DNA from: Streptomyces sp. LUP47B
GTDB lineage: Bacteria; Actinomycetota; Actinomycetes; Streptomycetales; Streptomycetaceae
NCBI RefSeq assembly: GCF_001746295.1
Contig: NZ_MJAH01000010.1
Span: forward strand, 170,284 to 234,283
DNA length: 64,000 nucleotides
Direction of reading: 5' to 3'
The translations under genes and the position numbers were made by a program. The notes under the pieces were generated by a model. It did not search any database and was not told the DNA's origin. It saw nothing but the letters and a program-made list of their open reading frames with translations. How positions within the stretch are numbered: position 1 is the stretch's first letter; each line of letters begins with the position of its first letter. This document shows positions 17,541-25,459 of this stretch, one piece after another.

Positions 17541-18410
17541 ATGCACGCGCGCGCTGCGACCGCCATGACCACCGCGCTTCTGGGGACCGCCGCCCTCCTG
17601 CTTCCCGCAACCGACGTCCGAGCCGTCGAGGACGGCACACCGCCCGCGATCATCGCCCACCGGGGCGCCTCCGCGTACGCCCCCGAGAACACCCTGGCCG
17701 CCGTCGACAAGGCCGCGCGGCTCGGCGCCGTCTGGGTCGAGAACGACGTCCAGCGCACCAGGGACGGCGAACTCGTCGTCCTCCACGACGACAGTCTCCG
17801 GCGCACCACCGACGTGGAGCAGGTGTTCCCCGGTCGGGCGCCCTGGAAGGTGAAGGACTTCACCGCCGCCGAGATCGCGCGTCTGGACGCGGGAAGCTGG
17901 TTCGGCGCCGCCTACGCGGGCACGCGCGTGCCGACGCTCAAGCAGTATGTGCACCGCGTCGATCTTCACCATCAGAAGCTGCTCCTCGAACTCAAGAACC
18001 CGGCGCTGTATCCGGGCATCGAGCGGGAGACCCTCAAGCTTCTCGGCAACGAGGGGTGGCTCGACCGGAAGCACGGGAGCCGACTGGTCGTGCAGAGCTT
18101 CAGCGCGGCCAGTCTGCGGACCGTCCACGATCTCAAGCCCGCTGTGAAGACCGGCTTCCTCGGAGCGCCGCCCGTGGCGGACCTGCACGCGTACGCGGTC
18201 TTCGCCGACCAGATCAACCCGTCGCACGCCGCCGTCTCCAGGGCGTACGTCTCCGCGGTCCAGGCCTTCACGGGTCCGCACGGCAGGCCGCTCGAGGTCT
18301 CCGCCTGGACCGTCGACACCGCGGACGCAGCGCGGCTGGTCGCCGGGTACGGCGTCGACGGCGTCATCACCAACAAGCCGGACGTGGTGCGGGACGCGCT
18401 GCGCGAGTAG
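17541..18410 (+). CDS. Secreted glycerophosphodiester phosphodiesterase
   Basis: A 289-residue GDPD that hydrolyses deacylated phospholipids to sn-glycerol 3-phosphate and an alcohol. A signal peptide (residues 1-28, MHARAATAMTTALLGTAALL then an alanine-rich cleavage site) places it outside the membrane. Catalytic residues are in IIAHRGASAYAPENT (His40, Arg41, Glu50), VENDVQRT (Glu68, Asp70) and LHDDSL (His82); LLLELKNP carries a further metal ligand. The ATG has GAGGAG five bases upstream. The 279-base upstream region contains a TTGACC -35-like hexamer but no certain promoter. Confidence 0.94.
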   Translation: MHARAATAMTTALLGTAALLLPATDVRAVEDGTPPAIIAHRGASAYAPENTLAAVDKAARLGAVWVENDVQRTRDGELVVLHDDSLRRTTDVEQVFPGRAPWKVKDFTAAEIARLDAGSWFGAAYAGTRVPTLKQYVHRVDLHHQKLLLELKNPALYPGIERETLKLLGNEGWLDRKHGSRLVVQSFSAASLRTVHDLKPAVKTGFLGAPPVADLHAYAVFADQINPSHAAVSRAYVSAVQAFTGPHGRPLEVSAWTVDTADAARLVAGYGVDGVITNKPDVVRDALRE

Positions 18411-18437
18411 CGGACCGTTCACGCGGACCTCCGGGTG

Positions 18438-18460
18438 TTGTCAGTGCCGGCTCGTACGGT
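18438..18460 (+). promoter_or_regulatory. RecA-independent DNA-damage promoter (PafBC-type) of ogt
   Basis: TTGTCAGTG at 18438-18446, eight bases, TACGGT at 18455-18460, then six bases to the ATG. It is the third exact copy of this motif in the window and the only one on the plus strand. It lies within 60 bases of the stop of the preceding gene. Confidence 0.88.
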
Positions 18461-18466
18461 GGACGC

Positions 18467-19021
18467 ATGAACAGCCAAGGGCAGGACGAGCAGCGGGTCG
18501 TGTGGACCGTCGTCGGCACGGACATCGGGCCGCTGCTGCTGGCCGCGACCGACGAGGGCCTGGTCAACGTGGTCTTTCACGCCACCGAACCGGTCCGCGA
18601 CAAAGCACTGGAGCGGCTCGCTTCCCGGCTGGGCACCGAGCCCGTCGAGGCGCCCGGCTCCGCGCTGCTGGCCGAGGCGATACGCCAGGTCGAGGCGTAC
18701 TTCGCAGGCAAGCGGCACGACTTCGAGCTGTCCCTGGACTGGTCGCTGATCTCGGGCTTCAACCGGCAGGTGCTGCGTGAGCTGGCGTCCGGTGTGCGAT
18801 ACGGCCAGGTCGTCGGGTACGGCGATCTGGCCGGGCGGGTCGGCCAGCCGGGTGCCGCGCAGGCCGTGGGGGTGGCGATGGGCTCCAATCCGCTGCCGGT
18901 CGTCGTGCCCTGCCATCGGGTCGTGGAGAGCGACGGCGGAATCGGCGGGTTCGGCGGCGGTCTGGAGACCAAGCGGAAGCTGCTCGCGCTGGAGGGCGTG
19001 CTGCCCGAGCCGCTGTTCTGA
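18467..19021 (+). CDS. ogt: Methylated-DNA--[protein]-cysteine S-methyltransferase
   Basis: A 184-residue DNA repair protein that removes methyl or alkyl groups from O6-alkylguanine onto its own cysteine. The active site is VVVPCHRVV with Cys149; the helix-turn-helix recognition segment is SGVRYGQVVGYGDLAGRVG and the asparagine hinge region is GFNRQVL. Length is normal. The start is set by the damage promoter whose -10 box ends six bases upstream, so the message is probably leaderless. It is not fused to an AlkA or Ada regulatory domain. Downstream is a decayed dehydrogenase gene. Confidence 0.95.
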   Translation: MNSQGQDEQRVVWTVVGTDIGPLLLAATDEGLVNVVFHATEPVRDKALERLASRLGTEPVEAPGSALLAEAIRQVEAYFAGKRHDFELSLDWSLISGFNRQVLRELASGVRYGQVVGYGDLAGRVGQPGAAQAVGVAMGSNPLPVVVPCHRVVESDGGIGGFGGGLETKRKLLALEGVLPEPLF

Positions 19022-19057
19022 CGCGCGACGGACATCTCTGCGTGACGGCCCCTGCGC

Positions 19058-19440
19058 GACGGCCCGAGGTGGACGCCGCGGTCGACGCGGTGGGCTTCGA
19101 GGCCCGTGCCCACGGCAAGGACGCCCTGAGGCACCCGCGAGGGTCCTCGACTCGCTGATGGGGATCAAACGCGCCAGCGGTGCGCCGGCCATCCCGGGCC
19201 TGTACATCACCGATGACCCCGGGGGTCGAGGACGACGCCAGGAGCGGGACGATGAAGGTACGGCTCGGGCTCGGCTCGGCCAAGAGCCACCGCTTCACCA
19301 CTGGACAGTGCCCGGTGATGACGTACCACCGGAGTCTGATGACAGCGATCCTGCACGACCGTGTACACATCGCCAAGGCGGTCAACACGACCGTCGTCGG
19401 GCTGGACGACGCACCGCGCGGCTACGGAGCGCTGACCGGC
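19058..19440 (+). pseudogene. Remnant of glutathione-independent formaldehyde dehydrogenase (zinc ADH family)
   Basis: No intact ORF, but three successive frames give pieces of one protein in the right order: PEVDAAVDAVGFEARAHGKD, then VLDSLMGIKRASGAPAIPGL followed by YITDDPGG, then a third piece running from GVEDDARSGTMKVRLGLG to VGLDDAPRGY that includes SAKSHRFTTGQCPVMTYH and ILHDRVHIAKAVN. These are the C-terminal half of FdhA-type formaldehyde dehydrogenase. Two frameshifts are needed (near 19137 and 19220) and both the N-terminal catalytic half and the last residues are missing. A functional copy may exist elsewhere. Confidence 0.82.
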
Positions 19441-19512
19441 GTACGACCGGCTGGCAGGTCGCAGCAGAGGACCACGCCCGTGGCGGGTGGCCCCCTCGCG
19501 CGTCGGTCCGCG

Positions 19513-19941
19513 TCAGTCGTAGTGGCGCGCCTCGAAAACGTTCCCGTCCGGGTCGCGGAAGTAGAAGCTGCGCCGGGCCATTCCGCGGGCGCCGAAGGAG
19601 TCGTGGGAGACGTCCGAAACAGGTACCGAGCGCTCCTCCAGCCGGGCGCGGAGTGTCTCGAAATCGTCGGCGGGCAGGGCCAGGCAGACATGATTGACGG
19701 GGTGTCCCGCGCTCTCGGCCGCGCCAGGGACCATTTTCATGTCGTCCGCCATGGCGAGCGGCATGAGGTCGAGGATGGTCTCGTCGTTGAGCCGTACGGA
19801 GGGGAAGGACACGGCCCCCGCGGCGAAGTCGGTGAGCCGCACGGGTTCCAAGCCCAGGTTCTTCTCGTAGAAGTCGGCCGAGGCCACCGGGTCACGGACC
19901 CAGAGGACTACATGGTCGAGACGTGTCGAGTTGTCCTTCAT
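19513..19941 (-). CDS. VOC superfamily (glyoxalase/bleomycin-resistance type) protein
   Basis: A 142-residue vicinal-oxygen-chelate protein with two beta-alpha-beta-beta-beta modules. It begins RLDHVVLWVRDPVASADFYEKN with metal-ligand candidate His10, has NHVCLALPADDFETLRARL in the middle, and ends SFYFRDPDGNVFEARHYD with the typical terminal Glu. Members are dioxygenases, lyases or antibiotic-binding proteins; none can be singled out. The ATG has GGAG four bases upstream. It is divergent from psuG. Confidence 0.87.
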   Translation of the reverse strand: MKDNSTRLDHVVLWVRDPVASADFYEKNLGLEPVRLTDFAAGAVSFPSVRLNDETILDLMPLAMADDMKMVPGAAESAGHPVNHVCLALPADDFETLRARLEERSVPVSDVSHDSFGARGMARRSFYFRDPDGNVFEARHYD

Positions 19942-20040
19942 GCACTCCAGGCTGGTGTCGTCCTCCACAGCCCGCAAGGGTTTGACCGGACGTGCCGCCC
20001 GCCAGAGATGAGGGAAGACCGAACGACAGGAGGCAGGCCC

Positions 20041-20949
20041 GTGGTGCTGGTGGTGTCCGAAGAGGTGCGCGAAGCGATCGACGCGCGTCGACCCGTGGTG
20101 GCCCTGGAGTCCACGATCATCGCGCACGGGCTGCCGCGCCCGCGCAATCTGCAGGTGGCGCTGGAGCTGGAGGACGTCGTACGGCGGCAAGGCGCCGTAC
20201 CGGCGACGATCGCCGTCCTGGACGGGCGGCCCTTGGTCGGCCTGGACAAGGAGCAGTTGGAGCGGGTCGCCAACGAGGACGGGATCCGCAAGCTGGGGCA
20301 CCGGGATCTGCCGCTCGCGGTGGCCGCGGGTGTGAGCGGGGCGACCACCGTGTCGGCCACGGCGCAGCTGGCGGCCCTGGCCGGGGTGGAGGTGTTCGCG
20401 ACGGGCGGGCTCGGCGGGGTGCACCGGGAGTGGACGACGACCCAGGACGAGTCGGCCGACCTCGGCCTGCTGGCGCGCACACCGATCACCGTGGTGTGCG
20501 CGGGCGTGAAGTCCATCCTGGACGTGCCCGCAACGCTCCAGCGACTGGAGACGCTGGGGGTCGCGGTCGCCGGGTACGGGACGGACCGTTTCCCCGGCTT
20601 CTATCTGTCGGACTCCGGCTACCCCGTGGAGTGGCGGCTGGACTCCCCGCAGCAGGTCGCGGAGGTCATGCGGGCGCGGGAAGCGCTGGACGCGCCCGGC
20701 TCCGCGCTGATCGTCGCCAACCCCGTGCCCGAGGAGGAGCAGCTGGATCCCGACTTGCACGCGCGTGTGCTCGCGGCCGCGCTGCAGGCGTGCGAGGAGG
20801 CGGGGGTCACCGGTCAACGGGTCACACCGTTTCTGCTGGACTACCTGGTGCGGCACACCGACGGCGCCTCGCTGAGCGCCAACCTGGCGGCGGTGCGCGG
20901 CAACGTGCGGCTGGCGGGGCGGATCGCGGCGGCCCGGGCCGGGGCGTGA
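20041..20949 (+). CDS. psuG: Pseudouridine-5'-phosphate glycosidase
   Basis: A 302-residue enzyme that splits pseudouridine 5'-phosphate into uracil and ribose 5-phosphate (in reverse, forms the C-C bond). Family sequences include VVALESTIIAHGLPRPRNL, PATIAVLDGRPLVGL, KLGHRDLPLA, FATGGLGGVHR, VVCAGVKSILDVPATLQRLE with the catalytic Lys, and PGFYLSDSG. The GTG at 20041 follows AGGAGG by seven bases; further GTGs just downstream are less well placed. The TGA overlaps the GTG of psuK, making a coupled two-gene salvage operon. Confidence 0.95.
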   Translation: MVLVVSEEVREAIDARRPVVALESTIIAHGLPRPRNLQVALELEDVVRRQGAVPATIAVLDGRPLVGLDKEQLERVANEDGIRKLGHRDLPLAVAAGVSGATTVSATAQLAALAGVEVFATGGLGGVHREWTTTQDESADLGLLARTPITVVCAGVKSILDVPATLQRLETLGVAVAGYGTDRFPGFYLSDSGYPVEWRLDSPQQVAEVMRAREALDAPGSALIVANPVPEEEQLDPDLHARVLAAALQACEEAGVTGQRVTPFLLDYLVRHTDGASLSANLAAVRGNVRLAGRIAAARAGA

Positions 20950-21884
20950 CGACGGAGGTGCTCGGTACCGCTACGGCAGGCCGGGGTGGCGCACTGCTGG
21001 TCGTCGGGGACGTCATCACGGACGTCGTCGCCCGGCACCGGGGGCCGCTCGCCGCGGGCACGGACACCGCCGCCGCGATCCGTACGGTGCCGGGCGGGGC
21101 GGGGGCCAACGTGGCCTGCTGGGCCGCCCGCGGTGGCGGTGCCGAGGTACGGCTGCTGGGGCGGGTGGGTGCGGACGCGGCCGCGTGGCACGAGCGGGAG
21201 CTGGCCGCGTGCGGGGTACGGCCGCGGCTCGTCGTCGATCCGCAGGCGCCGACCGGGACGGTGATCTGCCTCGTGGACACGGGTGAGGCCGCCGAGCGGA
21301 CGTTCCTCACGGACAGCGGCGCCTCGCTGCGGCTGGAGCCGGACGACTGGTCGGACGCGCTGCTCGACGGCGTGGCACGGCTGCACCTGTCGGGCTATCT
21401 GCTGTTCTCGGAGCCGAGCCGGGCGCTGGTGGCGGTGGCCCTGGAGTCGGCACGCGCGCGTGGTGTTCCGGTGAGCCTTGATCCGGCGTCGGCGGGCTTC
21501 CTCCGGGAGTTGGGGGTGCACCGCTGCCTCTCGCTGATCGAGGGGGTGGACGTCCTGCTGCCGAGCCGGGACGAGGCGTGCCTGCTCACCGGGCTGCCCG
21601 ACGCGGCGGACGCGGCGGCCAAGCTGAGCCGCCACGTCCCGCTGGTGGTCGTCAAGCAGGGAGCGGAGGGTGCGGTGCTTGCCCGCTCCGGCACCGTGTA
21701 CGCCCGTGTGCCCGCCGTAGCGGCGACGCCCCGGGACACGACCGGGGCGGGCGACGCCTTCACGGGCGGGTTCCTCGCCGCCCTGCTGGCGGGGGCCGCA
21801 CCCGAGGACGCGGCGGCGGACGGATGCCGGGCGGGTGCGCTGGCGGTGGAGCGGGTGGGCGGGAGGCCTCCGATGCCGGACTGA
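20946..21884 (+). CDS. psuK: PfkB-family carbohydrate kinase, probable pseudouridine kinase
   Basis: A 312-residue ribokinase-like enzyme. It has the N-terminal ALLVVGDVITDVVARH, the sugar-binding VPGGAGANVACW, and the C-terminal signature DTTGAGDAFTGGFLAALL with the catalytic Asp. Its GTG overlaps the psuG stop (GTGA). The pairing with psuG makes phosphorylation of pseudouridine the most likely reaction; ribokinase activity on another nucleoside or sugar is the alternative. Confidence 0.9.
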   Translation: MTTEVLGTATAGRGGALLVVGDVITDVVARHRGPLAAGTDTAAAIRTVPGGAGANVACWAARGGGAEVRLLGRVGADAAAWHERELAACGVRPRLVVDPQAPTGTVICLVDTGEAAERTFLTDSGASLRLEPDDWSDALLDGVARLHLSGYLLFSEPSRALVAVALESARARGVPVSLDPASAGFLRELGVHRCLSLIEGVDVLLPSRDEACLLTGLPDAADAAAKLSRHVPLVVVKQGAEGAVLARSGTVYARVPAVAATPRDTTGAGDAFTGGFLAALLAGAAPEDAAADGCRAGALAVERVGGRPPMPD

Positions 21885-21920
21885 CGACCGACGGCCGGCG
21901 CCCCGGCTGCTGCTCCCGTG

Positions 21921-22715
21921 CTACGCCTTGCGGCCCCACGCCGAGATCAACGGGGCCGTGGCCAGGTCCATCGTGCCGGTGGCGACGTTGGCGAGGTGGC
22001 GGTCGATGTCCTCGTCCGTGGCGAGGCCCGCCGTGACCAGCTGCTCGCGGATCTGGCGGATCGTGGCGGACTCCAGGGCGGCACAGGCCGGCGAGGCGAG
22101 CGGGAAGTAGGCGTCGGCCGCCACCTGGCGCAGACCGGCCTCACGCAGCAGACGCGGAAGGGTGCGGCCGTAGGAGAGGTCGGCGCCGCGGTCGGCGAGC
22201 AGCCGGCGGAACCCCTGGCGCAGCCGGTTCGCCAGTTGCTGCTCGGGGCCACGCTCGTCGGGGCAGGTCAGGGGTTGCAGGGCGGGGTCGGCGTCCTCCA
22301 GCAGGAGCCGTCCGCCGGGGCGCAGGGACTTGATCATCGACCGCAACGCCCGTTCCCGGTCGGGCACATGGACGAGGACGAGCCGGGCGTGCACCAGGTC
22401 GAAGTCCTCCCCCGGCGGATCCTCGGCGCTCACGTCGTGAACGCGTACGTCCACCGGCGGGCGGGCCGCCGCGGCCAGGAGCGTGGTGTCGATGTCGGTC
22501 GCGACGACCTTCCCGGTGGGACCGACCTTCTTGGCCAGCCAGGACACCACGGACGTGCCACCCGCGCCGACCTCCCAGCAGCGCCAGCCGGCTCCGATGC
22601 CGAATCCTTCGATATGCCGGAAGGTCGTGGGGTCGAAGAGGGTGGCGAAGGCGTCGAAGCGCTCGCCCGCCTCCGTCTGCCGGTTGTCGAGGAGATATCG
22701 GTCGGTTCGTGTCAT
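21921..22715 (-). CDS. Class I SAM-dependent methyltransferase
   Basis: A 264-residue methyltransferase. SAM motif I reads CWEVGAGGTSVVSWLAKKVG, motif II VVATDIDTTLL, post-motif DFDLVHARLVLVHVPDRERAL and motif III LRPGGRLLLEDADP. An N-terminal segment, RYLLDNRQTEAGERFDAFATLFDPTT, is shared with UbiE/TylF-like actinobacterial enzymes. No substrate can be named. It converges on psuGK and diverges from corA. Confidence 0.9.
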   Translation of the reverse strand: MTRTDRYLLDNRQTEAGERFDAFATLFDPTTFRHIEGFGIGAGWRCWEVGAGGTSVVSWLAKKVGPTGKVVATDIDTTLLAAAARPPVDVRVHDVSAEDPPGEDFDLVHARLVLVHVPDRERALRSMIKSLRPGGRLLLEDADPALQPLTCPDERGPEQQLANRLRQGFRRLLADRGADLSYGRTLPRLLREAGLRQVAADAYFPLASPACAALESATIRQIREQLVTAGLATDEDIDRHLANVATGTMDLATAPLISAWGRKA

Positions 22716-22825
22716 GCCGCGATGATCCCAGTAGCCGTGCTTGTCCGAAACGGGCGACGCGGTCCTACGACGAGATGGCCGGCCTCTATGCGGCGAGGCG
22801 ACTGCACCGAGGCGGGCGCGGGCGG

Positions 22826-22867
22826 TTGTCCACAGGCGGGAACCAAGCGGAACCTCCCCTGTCCACA
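22826..22867 (+). promoter_or_regulatory. Two DnaA boxes upstream of corA
   Basis: TTGTCCACA at 22826-22834 and CTGTCCACA at 22859-22867, in the same orientation with starts 33 bases apart. The first is the exact Streptomyces DnaA-box consensus and the second differs by one allowed base. They lie in the 240-base gap between the methyltransferase and corA, far from any dnaA or dnaN gene visible here. Confidence 0.72.
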
Positions 22868-22955
22868 GGCTCACCCGACGCTTACGTCGGCCTGGCAAAC
22901 TGGCCCGCCAGGACGCAGACACGCGTCGCTGGGAGATCCACGCGAGGAGATCCAG

Positions 22956-24083
22956 ATGTCCATGGCAGGGAATCTGCGAAAGGTCACGAGCCTCGGCAGG
23001 GTCGGCGGCCTGCGCAAGGTGGCCCGGCTGGCCCGGCGGCGCCCGCGCGTCGACCTGAGCCACCACGCCCGCTCCCCGCTGGGTACCTCGGTCGTCAACT
23101 GCGTGACCTACAAGGAGGGAGCCCGTATCCCGGTCGGCGGCGATCTGGTCGACACCGTGGAGCGGGTGCGCGACAGCCGTGACGGTTTCGTCTGGCTCGG
23201 CCTGCACGAGCCGTCGGACCATGAGTTCGAGGGCATCGCGGACCTGTTCGACCTGCATCCGCTGGCCGTCGAGGACGCGGTCGAGGCCCATCAGCGCCCC
23301 AAGGTGGAGCGCTACGGCGAGACGCTGTTCGCCGTGTTCAAGACGGTCTGCTACGTCGAGCACGAGGAGCTCACGGCGACGAGCGAGGTGGTCAACACCG
23401 GAGAGATCATGGTGTTCGCCGGCGAGGACTTCGTGATCACGGTGCGGCACGGCAGTCATGGATCGCTGGGTCCGCTGCGCGAAGAGCTGGAGTCGGATCC
23501 CCAGCAGCTCGCCAAGGGGCCGGCCGCGGTGCTGCACGCGATCGCGGACCACGTGGTCGACGACTACCTGCACGTCACCGACTCGATGCAGTCGGACATC
23601 GACCTGGTCGAGACGGCGGTCTTCGCGGACAACGGCGCCCGGGTCGACCCGGGCCGCATCTACCAGCTCAAGCGCGAACTCCTGGAGCTGAAGCGGGCGG
23701 TGGTCCCGCTCAGCCGCCCGCTCGAGGAGCTCTCCACGCGGCCGATCCATGTCATCGCCCCGGAGATACAGGCGTACTTCCGCGACGTCTCCGACCATCT
23801 GCTGCGCGCCAAGGAGCAGATCGCCGCGTTCGACGAACTGCTCAACTCGATCCTGCAGGCCCACCTCGCGCAGGTGACGGTCTCGCAGAACGAGGACATG
23901 CGGAAGATCACGGCCTGGGCCGCGGTGATCGCCGTCCCGACGATGGTGTGCGGTGTGTACGGCATGAACTTCGACCACATGCCGGAGCTGCACTGGACGT
24001 TCGGCTACCCGTTGGTCATGGGCGTGATAGCCGTCGCCTGTGGCGTGCTGTACCGCGGCTTCCGGCGCAACGGCTGGCTGTGA
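22956..24083 (+). CDS. corA: CorA-type magnesium/cobalt transporter
   Basis: A 375-residue pentameric Mg2+ channel. The N-terminal cytoplasmic domain includes LFDLHPLAVEDAVEAHQRPK; the long stalk helix contains RELLELKRAVVPLSRPLEEL; two C-terminal membrane helices bracket the selectivity motif YGMNFDHMPEL. The ATG has GAGGAGA five bases upstream. The N-terminus carries an extra basic stretch (RKVARLARRRPRVD) not present in shorter homologs. Two DnaA boxes lie upstream. Confidence 0.95.
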   Translation: MSMAGNLRKVTSLGRVGGLRKVARLARRRPRVDLSHHARSPLGTSVVNCVTYKEGARIPVGGDLVDTVERVRDSRDGFVWLGLHEPSDHEFEGIADLFDLHPLAVEDAVEAHQRPKVERYGETLFAVFKTVCYVEHEELTATSEVVNTGEIMVFAGEDFVITVRHGSHGSLGPLREELESDPQQLAKGPAAVLHAIADHVVDDYLHVTDSMQSDIDLVETAVFADNGARVDPGRIYQLKRELLELKRAVVPLSRPLEELSTRPIHVIAPEIQAYFRDVSDHLLRAKEQIAAFDELLNSILQAHLAQVTVSQNEDMRKITAWAAVIAVPTMVCGVYGMNFDHMPELHWTFGYPLVMGVIAVACGVLYRGFRRNGWL

Positions 24084-24104
24084 CCGGGCTCGTCCGCGGG
24101 ACGG

Positions 24105-24536
24105 TCAGTGGGTGCTGGAGCTGCGTGCGTAGACGCTCTCGGCCCAGCCGGCGATCTGCTCGTCCGTCAGGTGCCGGGCCAGGTCGGCCTCGCTGATCAT
24201 GCCCACCAGGCGCTTGTTCTCGATGCCGGGAAGCCTGCGGATCCGGTGCTCCTCCATCTCGTGCAGGACGTCCGAGACGTCGGCGCCCGCGTCGATCCAG
24301 CGGGGTGTGCCCTGGGCCATCTCGCCCGCGGTGACCTTGGCCGGGTCGTGGCCCACGGCCACACAGCCGATGACGATGTCGCGGTCGGTGAGGATGCCGC
24401 ACAGCCGTTCGTTCTCGTCACTGATGGGCAGGGCTCCGACGCCGAGTTCACGCATCAGCTGGGCGGCGCGGTCGAGGGTCTCGTGAGCGGGGATCCACTG
24501 GGCGCCCCGGTGCATGATGTCTCCGGCGGTGGTCAT
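24105..24536 (-). CDS. Two-CBS-domain protein
   Basis: A 143-residue protein made of a CBS pair. The first runs DIMHRGAQWIPAHETLDRAAQLMRE with GALPISDENERLCGILTDRD, the second WIDAGADVSDVLHEMEEHRIRR with LPGIENKRLVGMISEADLAR. CBS pairs bind adenine nucleotides and regulate partners; none is attached here. The ATG follows GGGAGGT. It faces corA, 21 bases from its stop. Confidence 0.93.
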   Translation of the reverse strand: MTTAGDIMHRGAQWIPAHETLDRAAQLMRELGVGALPISDENERLCGILTDRDIVIGCVAVGHDPAKVTAGEMAQGTPRWIDAGADVSDVLHEMEEHRIRRLPGIENKRLVGMISEADLARHLTDEQIAGWAESVYARSSSTH

Positions 24537-24694
24537 GAGTACCTCCCGGTGCCGGACGGCCGGCGCGGCGCGGACGGCACCGCAAGTCCCGGCGCCCTTC
24601 ATTCTCGCCGTGCCACCGGGGGCCCGCACCCGGAACCTGTCGGTAGCGGCGGCCGGTCCCGGGCAGCGTCGCCACAGTCCTCGGACGGTCCGGG

Positions 24695-25327
24695 TCAGCC
24701 GCTCCACGCCGGGTGGCGGGGGTCGTCGGCGCGGACCAGGACGTCGGCCGTTCCGGCCGGGTCGGTCTCGTCGGCGTAGCGCTCGTAGGCGGGGAGGGTC
24801 CAGTGGTCGGGCTCGGGAGTACGGCGGCGCAGGGCACCCTCGGAGAGGAGGACGTGGACGGTCAGGTCGAAGGGGAACCAGTGGTGCAGCAGGAGGGGGC
24901 CGTGAAGCAACAGGACGCCGCCGGGCGGGAGATGGACGTAGGGACTGCGGGTGGCGCGGTCGGTGACCGGGTCCCACAGGTCGGGCAGGACTCGGCCGTC
25001 GCCGCCGGGTTCGAGGGGGCCGAAGACCTCGCGCCAGAGAGCGCCGGTGTCGAACCAGCCGCTGTAGTAGGCCTCCAGGTCGTGGTGGCCGTATTCGAGA
25101 CGGAGCGAGGCGGGGCGCAGGAAGCCCTCCATGCCGACGACGAGCGAAGGGCGGCCACGTATGCGGAGAGCCTCGGAGACACGCTCGGCGAGTTCGCCGG
25201 GGCGGGCTGCCGGGGCGCCGTCGAGGGCGACGCGGGGCCAGGGGCTGCCGTCGGCCGGCTTCAGGTCGAGGAGTCGGTCGGCCAGCTGCTCGCCGAGCCG
25301 GTCCCAGGTGATCGCTTCGAGTCGCAC
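24695..25327 (-). CDS. Uridine kinase-like protein with degenerate P-loop
   Basis: A 210-residue member of the group annotated as uridine kinase in Streptomyces. It begins VRLEAITWDRLGEQLADRLL; the P-loop position reads VALDGAPAARPGELAERV, which lacks the GK[ST] of an active Walker A. Later blocks (EYGHHDLEAYYSGWFDTGALWREVF, GVLLLHGPLLLHHWFPFDLTVHV) follow the fold of the P-loop kinase family. Kinase activity is therefore doubtful or uses an altered loop. The GTG start is chosen by homology; no strong Shine-Dalgarno is seen. Confidence 0.8.
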   Translation of the reverse strand: MRLEAITWDRLGEQLADRLLDLKPADGSPWPRVALDGAPAARPGELAERVSEALRIRGRPSLVVGMEGFLRPASLRLEYGHHDLEAYYSGWFDTGALWREVFGPLEPGGDGRVLPDLWDPVTDRATRSPYVHLPPGGVLLLHGPLLLHHWFPFDLTVHVLLSEGALRRRTPEPDHWTLPAYERYADETDPAGTADVLVRADDPRHPAWSG

Positions 25328-25459
25328 ACGGCCATGATGCGTCAGCCGGTGTTGGGAAGGCGTCCCGCTCGTCGGTCCCGTGGGCGGCGGGCCGGGGTCG
25401 CCACGCCGGTTGGTCGGGGTCGGTGTCGGTAATGCGCGTGGCTGGGGAATGAACCCCTC

